This document shows, piece after piece, positions 15,030-23,344 of a stretch of DNA of 47,447 nt (positions are counted from its first letter, which is position 1; every line of letters begins with the position of its first letter). The stretch comes from a virus. The notes under the pieces were generated by a model. The model saw only the letters and a list, made by a program, of their open reading frames with translations. It was not told where the DNA came from and made no database searches. Location of the stretch: IMG/VR virus record IMGVR_UViG_3300003635_000006, positions 1 through 47,447 of that record; one strand, given 5' to 3'. The translations under genes were made by a program, and so were the position numbers.

Positions 15030-15435
15030 TCCCACGCGCCGATGGCGCGACCAGGCCAGCGCGAACATGGCGACCTGGGGGAACCAGAACCCGTCGACAG
15101 TCCTTCTGGCCGCCATCGAAGAACTGGGGGAAGTGGCGATGGCGCTGGACGACCAGGCCGATCCCCCCGCCGACATCCCGCCCGGACACCGGGAAGACGT
15201 GACCTACGCCCTGGGTCTGATCCATCGGATGGCCGCCCTGGGGCGCGACACGCGGCGCTTCCTGGAACAGACGTACACCCAGCCGGCCGGCGAAGACGGC
15301 CCGAACCGCGTCGACGACCTGCCGATCAGGGGCGACATCCGGGACGCCGACCCGATCCAGAACGAAATCGACGACCTGGGGCCGCTACTGATCCAGATGG
15401 GACACGCGCTTCAGGACGGTGATGACGATGACTGA
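15022..15435 (+). CDS. MazG-like nucleotide pyrophosphohydrolase
   Basis: In this 137-aa protein, helix STVLLAAIEELGEVAMAL contains E33-E34-x-x-E37, the EExxE metal-binding motif of MazG/dUTPase-like all-alpha NTP pyrophosphatases. A second acidic helix follows (REDVTYALGLIHRM). Such viral enzymes hydrolyse non-canonical NTPs or lower alarmone signals to keep the host active. The single domain length is usual for phage MazG. The start at 15022 follows GGTGATCAGG. Confidence 0.7.
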   Translation: MTDPTRRWRDQASANMATWGNQNPSTVLLAAIEELGEVAMALDDQADPPADIPPGHREDVTYALGLIHRMAALGRDTRRFLEQTYTQPAGEDGPNRVDDLPIRGDIRDADPIQNEIDDLGPLLIQMGHALQDGDDDD

Positions 15436-15646
15436 TACTGGCCACGACCTACTGACCATCGACGACGCTGAACAGGACCTGTCCGACCACGGGACGATCC
15501 CCGTCAGACACCGCGAACTGAACGCCATCTACCACGCCACGCCGGACGACGACGGCATCCTGCGGACCGGCGACGGCGAAGCCTTCAGCGCGGGGGCCTA
15601 CGAAATCGCAGACATCGACACGGGGGAACTGGACACATGGGGCTGA
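15428..15646 (+). CDS. Small acidic protein, unknown
   Basis: This 72-aa protein (MTDTGHDLLTIDDAEQDLSDHG...). Alternative starts GTG 15419 and ATG 15422 exist; 15428 matches the repeated ATGACTGA junction after GGTGATGACG. No domain recognised. Confidence 0.65.
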   Translation: MTDTGHDLLTIDDAEQDLSDHGTIPVRHRELNAIYHATPDDDGILRTGDGEAFSAGAYEIADIDTGELDTWG

Positions 15647-16089
15647 TGCGCCACGCGATGGACTGGTTCAAGTCCCGCGACACCCGCATCCGCGCCCTGT
15701 ACGACGACGACAACGGCCAGTATGCCTTCGCCGTCCGCGCCGAAGGCCAGTATTTCGTCGTCACCGCGAAGAAGTACCTGAACGACGGCGACGCGTCCTT
15801 CATGGAACGGAAGATCATCGACCGGGCCTGCGACATGGACGCCCTGGTCCTGCTGTTCACCGGGGACGACCGACGCCTGGTCTTCGATCCCCAGACCGTG
15901 AAGACCCACGGAACCAGCGACGCGACCGAAGTGAACGAACGACGGAAGCGGGGTGAAGCCTGGATCGACATCGACGCGGACGTGTCCATCCCCTTCGAAG
16001 CCTGGGTCCGTGGCGACGAACCCGACCACCCTGACGACCTGGACAGCAGTCCCGACGGGATTACCGACTGGGGGGCTGACGATGTCTGA
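15637..16089 (+). CDS. Early protein, alpha/beta, unknown
   Basis: This 150-aa protein starts MGLMRHAMDWFKSRDTRIRALYDD. Strands QYAFAVRAEGQYFVVTAKK and DALVLLFTGDDRRLVFDP with a central helix resemble a small alpha/beta nuclease-like or binding fold, but no catalytic signature is clear enough to call. It overlaps both neighbours. Confidence 0.7.
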   Translation: MGLMRHAMDWFKSRDTRIRALYDDDNGQYAFAVRAEGQYFVVTAKKYLNDGDASFMERKIIDRACDMDALVLLFTGDDRRLVFDPQTVKTHGTSDATEVNERRKRGEAWIDIDADVSIPFEAWVRGDEPDHPDDLDSSPDGITDWGADDV

Positions 16090-16429
16090 CAGCCGCCCCT
16101 TCCCATCGTCCCGGAAACCCGACGATGTCGACGCGAACGAACAGACCTTCCAGGACGAACTGATGACCGTGACGAAGCGACACGCCCATGCCATGTCCTA
16201 CGGCGAACTGGCGTACCTGACGATCATGCACGCCGACGCCTGTATGGCCGCGAACGGGATCGAACGGCGCGTCGAACCGCTGGACGACGACGCCGACATC
16301 CCTGGGGCCGACCAGGAAATCATCATCGAAGACCCAGCCGACGAATACGACCAGCGCCGCATCCCGCTGTTCGCAGAACTGGACGACGACCGCGTCGCCG
16401 GCCATAGGAGTGACGATGGTCGACGCTGA
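16082..16429 (+). CDS. Early protein, unknown
   Basis: This 115-aa protein has a helical core (QTFQDELMTVTKRHAHAMSYGELAYLTIMHADACMAANGIERRV), followed by an acidic strand-rich tail. The ATG at 16082 is preferred to upstream in-frame starts that would run deep into the previous gene. Confidence 0.65.
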   Translation: MSDSRPFPSSRKPDDVDANEQTFQDELMTVTKRHAHAMSYGELAYLTIMHADACMAANGIERRVEPLDDDADIPGADQEIIIEDPADEYDQRRIPLFAELDDDRVAGHRSDDGRR

Positions 16430-16712
16430 CGATCCCGATCACGACATCGCATGGGCCGACAGCCCGACCGGGAAGAAGTCCCACGTCGTCGACTTCAGCC
16501 GCGAATCCATGCTGGCGCTGGGGACCGACAACGACCAGCATTACGCCAGCGTCTGCGGCCGCGTCCCGGAATACTGGAACCGGCGGGCCACCGCCCCAGA
16601 ACGGGCCGCCGATGTCTGCGCGAACTGCGCGAAGGCCATCCTGGACGGGAACCCTGGGGACATCGACGAAGACCTGCTGTCCAGGGCCACCGGGAGACCC
16701 ATCGATGGGTAA
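16416..16712 (+). CDS. Small protein with CxxC, unknown
   Basis: In this 98-aa protein residues about 40-75 include SVCGRVPEYW...DVCANCAKAIL, possibly a three- or four-Cys zinc site. Its ATG is preceded by AGGAGTGACG, one of the very few GGAG-type ribosome-binding sites in this genome, six bases upstream. Confidence 0.65.
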   Translation: MVDADDPDHDIAWADSPTGKKSHVVDFSRESMLALGTDNDQHYASVCGRVPEYWNRRATAPERAADVCANCAKAILDGNPGDIDEDLLSRATGRPIDG

Positions 16713-16869
16713 GAACCGCCTGGCCTGCCGCGAATGTGGCTTCGAAGCCGACGCGAAACAGTTCGACCGCCACGGGCTGAAATGGCGCTGTCCCGACTGC
16801 GGCCACCTGCGCGTCGACCGGGCCGACCTGGTCGACACCGACGATCAGGACGGTGATCAGGATGGATGA
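16705..16869 (+). CDS. 54-aa zinc-ribbon protein
   Basis: CRECGF and CPDCGH (residues about 8-32) form a short zinc ribbon, with basic residues between them. The tail is VDTDDQDGDQDG. GGTGATCAGG for the next gene lies within its last codons. Confidence 0.65.
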   Translation: MGKNRLACRECGFEADAKQFDRHGLKWRCPDCGHLRVDRADLVDTDDQDGDQDG

Positions 16870-17107
16870 CATCGGGAACGCGTTCTGGAAAGGGATCGGC
16901 CTGTCAGCCCGCGGCTGGCGCGTCGAAATCCGCATCCGACGGAAGGGCCACCGCGCCGGATACCGCCGCTGGATGAAGATCGACGTGTTCAACTACGATT
17001 ATCAGTCGACACCGTCCGACACCGACCCACCCATGCCGAACGAACCGACGACCTGCGGCCGCTGTCACAACTGCGGCCGGGACTGGGAAGGTGATCAGGA
17101 TGCCTGA
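16862..17107 (+). CDS. Small basic/zinc protein, unknown
   Basis: In this 81-aa protein a basic segment (WRVEIRIRRKGHRAGYRRWMKID) precedes CGRCHNCGRDW, a CxxCxxC motif. The basic patch suggests nucleic-acid binding. The start at 16862 follows GGTGATCAGG. Confidence 0.65.
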   Translation: MDDIGNAFWKGIGLSARGWRVEIRIRRKGHRAGYRRWMKIDVFNYDYQSTPSDTDPPMPNEPTTCGRCHNCGRDWEGDQDA

Positions 17108-17282
17108 CGGGCCGCTGATCGGGATCGACATCGAAGCCATCCAGACCGCCGTCGAAGCCCTGGACGACGCAGGGATCGACGTACAGGATGTCGACGACAT
17201 CCGGAACGAAGACGGGAAGGTCCGCTGGACCATGACCGCCGAAGCCGAAACACGCACGGCCGACCTGGACGACTTCAAGTGA
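17100..17282 (+). CDS. Small acidic protein, unknown
   Basis: In this 60-aa protein a helix (IDIEAIQTAVEALDDAG) is followed by strand-rich sequence (KVRWTMTAEAETRTAD). Starts after GGTGATCAGG as at other junctions. No family recognised. Confidence 0.6.
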   Translation: MPDGPLIGIDIEAIQTAVEALDDAGIDVQDVDDIRNEDGKVRWTMTAEAETRTADLDDFK

Positions 17283-17291
17283 CCCAGACCC

Positions 17292-17675
17292 ATGATCATC
17301 GACCCACCTGACGACTTCGACCCTGACGACCTGGACGCCGTGATCGACGACATCCAGGTGGACGTACAGACCCGCGCAGACGCCGCCATCGACGCCGCCG
17401 TCGACCAGTACCTGCGACGCATCGAACGCGAACTGTACGCCGCCTGGATGGCTGGCATGGACGCTGTCGACGTACTGGAACCCCGTTTCGGAAGCCCACA
17501 CCCTGGGGAAGACGTGTTCGACCCGGCCGCGCAGATGCGGTACAAAGCCGTCCCGCGGCAGTCGACCGACACCGAACCCGTCACCGCCGACGGCTTCCAA
17601 ACCACCCGGTACTTCCTGGACGACATCGACGCCGACACCGCCCACGAACTGCGTGATCGATGCCGCCCACGCTGA
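17292..17675 (+). CDS. Helical early protein, unknown
   Basis: In this 127-aa protein a central amphipathic helix of about 60 residues (DDIQVDVQTRADAAIDAAVDQ, IERELYAAWMAGMDAV) dominates. It overlaps the next gene by 16 bases. No function can be inferred. Confidence 0.65.
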   Translation: MIIDPPDDFDPDDLDAVIDDIQVDVQTRADAAIDAAVDQYLRRIERELYAAWMAGMDAVDVLEPRFGSPHPGEDVFDPAAQMRYKAVPRQSTDTEPVTADGFQTTRYFLDDIDADTAHELRDRCRPR

Positions 17676-17851
17676 ACGGGACCGACATCAGCGACGGCCA
17701 TCCCTACCTGGCCAGCGCCTGGCCGAACTGGTCGTCATCGATGTCCGCAGTCCAGAACCAGGGCGGACCCTGGCGCTGTAAGACCTGCGACAGCGCGTCC
17801 CTGCTGTGCTACCGCTGTTCGAAGTGCGGGAAGGACCTGACCGGCGACTGA
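17660..17851 (+). CDS. Small zinc-ribbon protein
   Basis: In this 63-aa protein CKTCDSASLLCYRCSKCG at residues about 39-56 holds two CxxC pairs, a compact zinc ribbon like ribosomal-type zinc knuckles. It is the last gene of the early block. Confidence 0.65.
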   Translation: MPPTLNGTDISDGHPYLASAWPNWSSSMSAVQNQGGPWRCKTCDSASLLCYRCSKCGKDLTGD

Positions 17852-17882
17852 TCACGACGCCGATCACGGCCTGCTGACGACC

Positions 17883-17901
17883 GCGTCGTGGTCGCTTATA
17901 C
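17883..17901 (+). promoter_or_regulatory. Late-type promoter GCGTC-N7-CTTATAC (variant)
   Basis: GCGTC, seven bases, CTTATAC: same spacing as five other late promoters, although the ACG after GCGTC is GTG here. A GTG codon lies 24 bases after the TATA box, a leaderless distance. Confidence 0.5.
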
Positions 17902-17924
17902 CATCCCGTCCCAGACGACCAGAC

Positions 17925-18278
17925 GTGAACCGGGGTGTCGAACACTCATACGCTGACCACCCGAACGCGGCTGTCCTGACCAGACAGACCCGCGTCCCGA
18001 CCAGAACAGACGCCGATACACCGACCCACCGCGCCCACCCGACGCCGACCACCGCCTGCCGACGCGACCGTGATGACGCAGGCCGTGGCGACCTGGTCGA
18101 CGCCCGGCCACGGATCGGGCGCGGAAGGACGACCACGACGACCATGCCGACCATCCCCCGCCGGCCGACAGCCCTGCCAGGGCGAAGGCCGACGGGGGTT
18201 GTTCGACGTTTCAGCCGCAGTCGTCCGACCACATTCCCCCGTCCCACGACGGAACTGACACCGTCGACATCGACATGA
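17925..18278 (+). CDS. Doubtful Arg/Thr/Pro-rich ORF
   Basis: This 117-codon frame starts with GTG at the leaderless distance from the promoter at 17895. Third positions are mostly G or C. Against it: the protein is basic and Pro/Thr/Arg-rich, unlike any other here, with AGA and AGG codons and no domain. It may equally be untranslated leader. Included because of the promoter geometry. Confidence 0.25.
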   Translation: MNRGVEHSYADHPNAAVLTRQTRVPTRTDADTPTHRAHPTPTTACRRDRDDAGRGDLVDARPRIGRGRTTTTTMPTIPRRPTALPGRRPTGVVRRFSRSRPTTFPRPTTELTPSTST

Positions 18279-18376
18279 CACCGACGCTTTCCCCCCGACT
18301 GGCGACCGTGCTAATCGGTCCCATGGCGGGGGGATGATGCTGGTTTCCGACGCCCCGACCGCGACAGCGCCGACTT

Positions 18377-18386
18377 CATTTAATTT
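18377..18386 (+). promoter_or_regulatory. TATA-like box upstream of the small-terminase-like gene
   Basis: CATTTAATTT, very unusual for this G+C-rich genome, lies 20-29 bases before the ATG at 18406. This supports a leaderless transcript and that start codon instead of the ATG at 18334. Confidence 0.5.
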
Positions 18387-18405
18387 CAGTTCATTACAGC
18401 CACGT

Positions 18406-19185
18406 ATGTCAGCGGATGATGCCGACGATGGCGGCGGATACGTCTGCGGGGCGGAAACCGACACGACCGACCAGCCGTGTCAGATGCCGGTGTCTGGACC
18501 CGACGAACGGTGTCACGCCCACCCGGCGGACGGGTCCGGGCCGCCAGACGGCCACGGATCAGGATCACCTGATCACCGGATGGGCGACGGGGACGGGAAG
18601 ATTCAGGAACGCCTGCCGGACAACGCGAAGCCGAATATGCGCCACGCGGTCCACGCCGTCCAGGACGATCCCCACGGGACCCTGAAATGGCTGGCCGACA
18701 ACGATCCCCGCGGACACGACTGGGTGATGCGGAAGTTCGAATCCTACCTGGTCGACGCCCCCTTCCCGTCAGACAGTTCGAAGGCCGACGACATCCTTCA
18801 CGCCTGTCTGATGCTGTACGCCGTCCGATCAGCCCGTCATCGACAGGTGACGCAGGGGCTGACCCAGCGACGGCCGCTGACCGACGAAAACGGCGACCCT
18901 GTCGTGAACCCAGCCACGGGGGAAGTCGTCGAAGTCGAAGACGAACAGCCGATGAACCTGCCGGCGAACCGGATGGCCAGGGAAGCCCGATCCATCCTGA
19001 AGTCCTACGGCCTGCTGGACGACCCCGAATCAAAGAAGGCCGAAGCGATGGGCTGGTCCCAGGCCGCGAAGGAAGTGGCGATGGAAGTCGACGAACAGGT
19101 CGAACAGGACCGGATCGAATCTAAGGCCGCTGACGGCCGCGTACAGGACGCCGACTTCCGCGAAGCCGATGACACAGACACATGA
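18406..19185 (+). CDS. Terminase small subunit-like protein
   Basis: This 259-aa protein starts with a Cys/His motif (VCGAETD...PCQM...RCHAHP, about 11-40) like the zinc knuckles at the start of many haloarchaeal virus small-terminase-like proteins. Helical central part (ILHACLMLYAVRSARHRQVTQGL, NRMAREARSILKSYGLLDDPE) and an acidic C-terminus. It opens the packaging module 1.7 kb before TerL. Role by position: recognises viral DNA for packaging. The ATG at 18406 is preferred over 18334 because of the TATA-like box. Confidence 0.6.
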   Translation: MSADDADDGGGYVCGAETDTTDQPCQMPVSGPDERCHAHPADGSGPPDGHGSGSPDHRMGDGDGKIQERLPDNAKPNMRHAVHAVQDDPHGTLKWLADNDPRGHDWVMRKFESYLVDAPFPSDSSKADDILHACLMLYAVRSARHRQVTQGLTQRRPLTDENGDPVVNPATGEVVEVEDEQPMNLPANRMAREARSILKSYGLLDDPESKKAEAMGWSQAAKEVAMEVDEQVEQDRIESKAADGRVQDADFREADDTDT

Positions 19186-19286
19186 ACTGGAACCGACTGG
19201 GGCGGCTGTACGGACGCATCCGCGCCGCCCTGACTGACACGGACGCATCGAACCCACGAACGGGAAACACGCAGGGGGCCGCATGA
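19182..19286 (+). CDS. 34-aa peptide, putative
   Basis: MNWNRLGRLYGRIRAALTDTD... overlaps the preceding stop and the following start by ATGA on both sides. Tight fit suggests a translated coupling peptide. No function visible. Confidence 0.45.
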   Translation: MNWNRLGRLYGRIRAALTDTDASNPRTGNTQGAA

Positions 19287-19825
19287 ACGGCGACGACCAG
19301 GAACGTGACCTGATGGCCGTCTTCCGTGGCCACGGCTACATCCCCATGCGGTCCCCCGGATCGGGAACTGGCGACTGGGAACAGCCCGACGTGATGGCCG
19401 CCCGCCAGGGGATCGTCACCGTCAGCGAACTGAAGTCCGGCGGCCCGCCATCGAACGTCGAAGATCACGAAGTCGACGCGCTGAACCGCTTCGCGTCGGC
19501 GTATTGGGCCGCCGCCCTGATCGTCATCCGGTACAAAGGCGACCGGACGTTCTACCTGGTCAGACCCGACCAACTGGACCGGACGCCGTCGGGCCACTAT
19601 TCGATCCCATCGACGCAGGACGACCTTCCCTGGGACGTGGCCCTGCCGTACACGGTCGACGACGACGAAGGGACGATCCCCAGGAAGGAAGTCGGGGACG
19701 ACGGCGTCGTCTTCGCCGGGGACGATCAGCCCCCACGCCTGTCCGACTGGTTCGACGCCATCGCCGCCGATCAGCAGGGCTTCGATGTCCGTCGGGGCGT
19801 GATCGACCAGTCTGGCGGCGACTGA
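19283..19825 (+). CDS. hjc: Holliday-junction resolvase, archaeal Hjc type
   Basis: This 180-aa protein's first 55 residues carry the Hjc nuclease core: E7-R8, RSPGSG (23-28), D36 in QPDV, and E49-L-K51, the PD-(D/E)xK residues that bind Mg. The archaeal enzyme is about 120-140 aa; this one has an acidic C-terminal extension of about 50 residues. It would cut branched DNA arising in replication or clean DNA before packaging. It lies between the small-terminase-like gene and TerL, as junction resolvases often do in tailed viruses. Confidence 0.9.
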   Translation: MNGDDQERDLMAVFRGHGYIPMRSPGSGTGDWEQPDVMAARQGIVTVSELKSGGPPSNVEDHEVDALNRFASAYWAAALIVIRYKGDRTFYLVRPDQLDRTPSGHYSIPSTQDDLPWDVALPYTVDDDEGTIPRKEVGDDGVVFAGDDQPPRLSDWFDAIAADQQGFDVRRGVIDQSGGD

Positions 19826-19915
19826 CCACCCACAGATGAAACGTCGAACAGTTACCACCTGGAACGAAGCCCCAGGGGATCATCGAACTGCGAAACCGAA
19901 CACGCTTACATCGAC

Positions 19916-20155
19916 ATGACGACAACGACTGATGCGCCTGACCTGGGAATAGACGACCAAATCGACACCGACGACTGGCCGGACCCGTCCGCCCTGGGGA
20001 CGACCGACTGCCATCGCTGTGGCGGCGGGATCGTATCGTCGCCGTTCACGTCCGTCAGCGCCCGCCAGAAGGCGTACTGCGATACCTGCTGGTGGGACCT
20101 GCCGGGGCGGGTTCGGAAGAAGCGGGCCGAAGCCCTGGGGGAACAGCGCCGATGA
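19916..20155 (+). CDS. Small zinc-finger protein
   Basis: In this 79-aa protein CHRCGGG and YCDTCW (about 30-60) form a zinc site resembling a treble clef, followed by a basic tail (GRVRKKRAEAL). It is the first gene after a 90-bp gap and may bind nucleic acid. It overlaps the next gene by four bases. Confidence 0.65.
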   Translation: MTTTTDAPDLGIDDQIDTDDWPDPSALGTTDCHRCGGGIVSSPFTSVSARQKAYCDTCWWDLPGRVRKKRAEALGEQRR

Positions 20156-20445
20156 CGGTGATCACCGCACCCCAGCATCAGCGGGACCTGGACGACCTGG
20201 ACGATGACGGCGTCGTTGTCGAAGGCGTCCGGTACAGCCCGCTGAAGATCATCCACCTGTCCAGCGGGTACGACGACGACACACCCGTCTTCTGCGAAGT
20301 CTGCGACTGGACGACGACCGTCGGGGACCTGCCGGACAGCGACCACGGCGGGACGATCCAGCCCGACCTATGCCCGGACTGCGCGAAGGACGGCGACCTG
20401 GGGTTCGTCCGGAAGAAGACGATGGGTTCGAACGTGATGAAGTGA
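20152..20445 (+). CDS. Small zinc-ribbon protein
   Basis: In this 97-aa protein CEVC and CPDC (about 48-76) are separated by an acidic loop, a zinc ribbon. The N-terminus has an acidic helix. The ATG at 20152 gives the four-base overlap; upstream in-frame starts lie inside the previous gene. Confidence 0.65.
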   Translation: MTVITAPQHQRDLDDLDDDGVVVEGVRYSPLKIIHLSSGYDDDTPVFCEVCDWTTTVGDLPDSDHGGTIQPDLCPDCAKDGDLGFVRKKTMGSNVMK

Positions 20446-20579
20446 TGATCGACGACGACATCCCCGACGCCTGTCCTGCCTGCGGCGGTGATCCCGAACG
20501 CCGGGCGATGGGCTGGGTCTGCGCCGACTGCGGCGACATCCTGTCGACCATCGACACGCGGGGGGCTGGCGGCGGATGA
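20445..20579 (+). CDS. 44-aa zinc-ribbon protein
   Basis: CPACGG and CADCG (residues about 10-30) make a minimal zinc ribbon with a Gly-rich tail. One-base TGATG overlap at its start and ATGA overlap at its end support it as a gene. Confidence 0.6.
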   Translation: MIDDDIPDACPACGGDPERRAMGWVCADCGDILSTIDTRGAGGG

Positions 20580-20731
20580 CCTGGACGAAGCGCGACCCTG
20601 AAGGCGGCCACCTGCTGAAGCGCCAGGTCTGCCGGATCAAAGGCCACGACTGGACCAGCGGACAGATGTATTCCGACGGGTACACAGACACCTGCGACCG
20701 ATGCGGGGCGACCAGGACGGTGGACTTCTAA
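20576..20731 (+). CDS. 51-aa zinc-binding protein
   Basis: MTWTKRDPEGGHLLKRQVCR...KGHDW...TCDRCGATRTVDF: a Cys, a His and a CDRC pair as in the short treble-clef proteins often found in phages (CxxxGHDW...CxRCG). Basic overall. Ends with TAATG overlap into the next gene. Confidence 0.6.
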   Translation: MTWTKRDPEGGHLLKRQVCRIKGHDWTSGQMYSDGYTDTCDRCGATRTVDF

Positions 20732-20931
20732 TGATCGACTGGCTTCGAAGACGACACCCGTCAGAACGGCTGACATCGATCCTGTACGGCGCGGCGGCTG
20801 GCGTGGGTCTGACGTTATGGATTCCCATCGACAGCCTGTACGTCGGCCCTGCCATCCTGCTGGCCGGCCTGACGACAGAACTGTTACGCGGCTGGGGCGA
20901 CGACCCTACTGACGACGATGTCGACACCTGA
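20731..20931 (+). CDS. Small membrane protein
   Basis: In this 66-aa protein two hydrophobic segments (SILYGAAAGVGLTLWIPI and YVGPAILLAGLTTELL) follow a basic N-terminus, so the N-terminus probably faces the cytoplasm. It overlaps TerL by 14 bases. Role unknown. Confidence 0.65.
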   Translation: MIDWLRRRHPSERLTSILYGAAAGVGLTLWIPIDSLYVGPAILLAGLTTELLRGWGDDPTDDDVDT

Positions 20932-22543
20932 TCACGCTGACCAGGACGCCGACGGCTGGGAACCGTCGCAGGAAGGGCTGAAGGCCATCATCAGGCACTA
21001 CCGGAACCGTCCGGTCGAAATGATGGAAGACCTGGGATATACGCTGTCAGACACGCAGAAGGGAATCCTGCGGGCCTGTCTGGAACACGACCGCATCCTG
21101 GTCTGGTCCGGGAACGGGACCGGGAAGACGGCGGGCGTGATGATGGCGGCCTACTGGTTCACGACCACCCGGTACAACACCGTGGGACTGGTCACGTCGG
21201 GGAACTTCCCGGTCCTAAACGACACGTCCGCCCCCTTCCTGGAAGCCATCCATAAGCGGGCCATCGACCGTATGCCGGCGCTGGCGGCGGCGGCCACCTG
21301 GAAGAACAGCCCGGCCCAAATCGACTTCGATGACGCCCCCGAATGGTTCCTGCGCTTCCGATCACCCAGGAACGCCCGGAACCTGGAAGGCCGACACGGG
21401 CGGCGGGCGTTCGTCGTGATCGACGAATCCGACAAAGACGACGTGACGGAAGCCCACTTCAGTTCGGCCACGTCGACCGCGTCTGGGGACACGGACATCG
21501 TCGTCGCCATCGCTAATCCGCCCCAGGATAAGGGATCGGTCGCATACCAGAAATGGAAGTCTGACCGCTGGCATACCATCGAATTCAGCAGTTTCGACAG
21601 CCACAACGTGAAGCGGGAAATCGGGGAACTGCCGGCTGGCGACGACCGGGGCCATATCCCCGGCCTGGTCGAACTGGACCTGATCATCGACGATTATGAA
21701 GCCTGGAACGGCTTCGACTGGCCGGGCGTCGACGAAGCGCGGTCAGCCGTCGGCAGGGACGAACAGGGCCGCCGTGTCGCCCTGGACGATCACGACCGGG
21801 AACTGGACCCACGCTGGTATCGGAAGCGCCTGGGTGTCCTGCCGCCGTCTGGATCGGGCGTCCTGCGCCCCTTCTACGAACGGAACATCGACGACGCCGT
21901 CGACCGCTACCGGACGGCCGTCCAGCGGGGCCGCCTGCCGATCCGGCCTGGCGAACTACCGGTCCAGCAGTTGGGGAACGACATCGCCAGGGACGGCGGG
22001 GACCGGACGATCCTGATCGGGCGGTACAGCGAACCGAAGGTCCTGGACATCCTGGTCGATCAGCGCCCCGGTGATCACGAACGGAACTTCGACATCCTGA
22101 TCGACGCGGAAGGGAAGATCGACCGGCCTGGTCCCTGGGTGATCGACGCCGTGGGCGAAGGGTCCGCCCTGGCCGACCGCATCCGCGCCCAACGGCCACG
22201 GGTGGCCCGCTTCGACGGGTCCGAAAACGCCGACGAAGAAGACGAATACTACAACCGGGCGACGGAAGCGTATGTCCACCTGGGTCAGTTCCTGAAGGGC
22301 GGCGGCATGATCCCGCCGAACACCGACCTGGAACGCGAACTGCGGATGGCGGCCCGCGTGATGACGCTGGACGAACGGAAACTGCGGTCCGGGACGACGC
22401 TGAAGGCGAACGGGAAGGACACGCTGAAGAAGGACGATTATCTGGGTCGATCCCCGGACCTGCTGGATGCGGCCGCGCTGGCCTGCTATACGGGCTTCCA
22501 GACGCAGGCCGAAATCCCGTCCGTTACAGGTGTCGTCGGCTGA
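20918..22543 (+). CDS. terL: Terminase large subunit
   Basis: This 541-aa protein has Walker A SGNGTGKT (64-71) in LVWSGNGTGKTAG, Walker B AFVVIDESDK (D169, E170), and a coupling motif TDIVVAIANPPQ. The C-terminal nuclease half has acidic residues in NDIARDGGDRTILIG and WVIDAVGEGSALADRIR. It drives DNA into proheads with ATP and cuts the concatemer. Length is usual for TerL. It is followed by a late promoter. Confidence 0.93.
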   Translation: MSTPDHADQDADGWEPSQEGLKAIIRHYRNRPVEMMEDLGYTLSDTQKGILRACLEHDRILVWSGNGTGKTAGVMMAAYWFTTTRYNTVGLVTSGNFPVLNDTSAPFLEAIHKRAIDRMPALAAAATWKNSPAQIDFDDAPEWFLRFRSPRNARNLEGRHGRRAFVVIDESDKDDVTEAHFSSATSTASGDTDIVVAIANPPQDKGSVAYQKWKSDRWHTIEFSSFDSHNVKREIGELPAGDDRGHIPGLVELDLIIDDYEAWNGFDWPGVDEARSAVGRDEQGRRVALDDHDRELDPRWYRKRLGVLPPSGSGVLRPFYERNIDDAVDRYRTAVQRGRLPIRPGELPVQQLGNDIARDGGDRTILIGRYSEPKVLDILVDQRPGDHERNFDILIDAEGKIDRPGPWVIDAVGEGSALADRIRAQRPRVARFDGSENADEEDEYYNRATEAYVHLGQFLKGGGMIPPNTDLERELRMAARVMTLDERKLRSGTTLKANGKDTLKKDDYLGRSPDLLDAAALACYTGFQTQAEIPSVTGVVG

Positions 22544-22549
22544 TCCAGC

Positions 22550-22568
22550 GCGTCACGCCCACTTATCC
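22550..22568 (+). promoter_or_regulatory. Late promoter GCGTCACG + CTTATCC
   Basis: GCGTC, seven bases, CTTATCC, with the following ATG at 22592 about 23 bases after the box: a leaderless arrangement. The ACG after GCGTC is shared with four other copies. Confidence 0.7.
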
Positions 22569-22591
22569 GACGCCTGTCCGTCTGTCCGCGC

Positions 22592-23341
22592 ATGACTGAC
22601 TATATGCGCGGCGAATCCCAGGACGCCGATGTCGGGGTTCGTGGCTACTGGGGCCTGAATAACAGCATCATCACGCAGTCGATCCAGCCGGACTTCGCGC
22701 TGAATCCGGGGCCGGTCGACAACGAACGGGACGTGGACATCAACGGCGGGGCGCAGTACCTGTCGTCGACGGGCGGGTACGCCCTGTCAGGCCAGCAGTT
22801 CAGTTTCGAAACGGCCCGGATGATCCGCTACCGGGCGGGCGGCGTCGTCTACTGCGGATCGATGCTGGTCCTGCCAGACGATCCCCCAGCCGGCCACCTG
22901 GACTTCGGGATGGGGCGGGTCCCATTCGAAGCCTGGCGACAGTCAGGGACGTTCGAACCTGACCAGAACGAAACGCTTCTGCGGCTGACATCGAACGGCG
23001 ACTGGGGCTTCGTGATCAAACGGAACGGGACAGAAACGATCATCCCCCGCGACGGGTCGGCCGCATCCTGGTCCGGACCGGCGACTGATCGATCCTGGGA
23101 CCCAGGTGATTCGAAGGGGACCGGGTCCGTGATCGACGATCAGAACGGTGATCGGTCGGGGAAATACTGGGGCTTCGACCGCGTGGACGGGTCCGGCCCG
23201 GACGAAGCGAACCGTTCGGGGATCGACCTGGACCAGCGCCCCATCGCCATCCTGCCGAAACTGATCGGGACCTGGTACGGGAAGGGACCCTGGTATCTGG
23301 TCTTCGAAACGGCCGGGCCGAACGGGTATCAGCGTCCCTGA
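22592..23341 (+). CDS. Structural protein, lectin-like pattern, unknown
   Basis: This 249-aa, beta-rich protein (FSFETARMIRYRAGGVVYCGSMLVLP, LLRLTSNGDWGFVIKRNGTE, GTWYGKGPWYLVFETAGP). The alternating pattern resembles LamG/concanavalin-like jelly rolls found in virion decoration or fibre proteins. Located between TerL and the portal with a late promoter, it is probably part of the head surface. Assignment by pattern only. Confidence 0.6.
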   Translation: MTDYMRGESQDADVGVRGYWGLNNSIITQSIQPDFALNPGPVDNERDVDINGGAQYLSSTGGYALSGQQFSFETARMIRYRAGGVVYCGSMLVLPDDPPAGHLDFGMGRVPFEAWRQSGTFEPDQNETLLRLTSNGDWGFVIKRNGTETIIPRDGSAASWSGPATDRSWDPGDSKGTGSVIDDQNGDRSGKYWGFDRVDGSGPDEANRSGIDLDQRPIAILPKLIGTWYGKGPWYLVFETAGPNGYQRP

Positions 23342-23344
23342 CCC

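Larger units (their letters stand above)
17852..18405. other. 554-bp leader/intergenic region before the packaging genes
   Basis: It contains a late-type promoter (17883-17901), a doubtful basic ORF (17925-18278) and a T/A-rich TATA-like box (18377-18386). Otherwise nothing recognisable. It marks the change from early to late genes. Confidence 0.5.
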
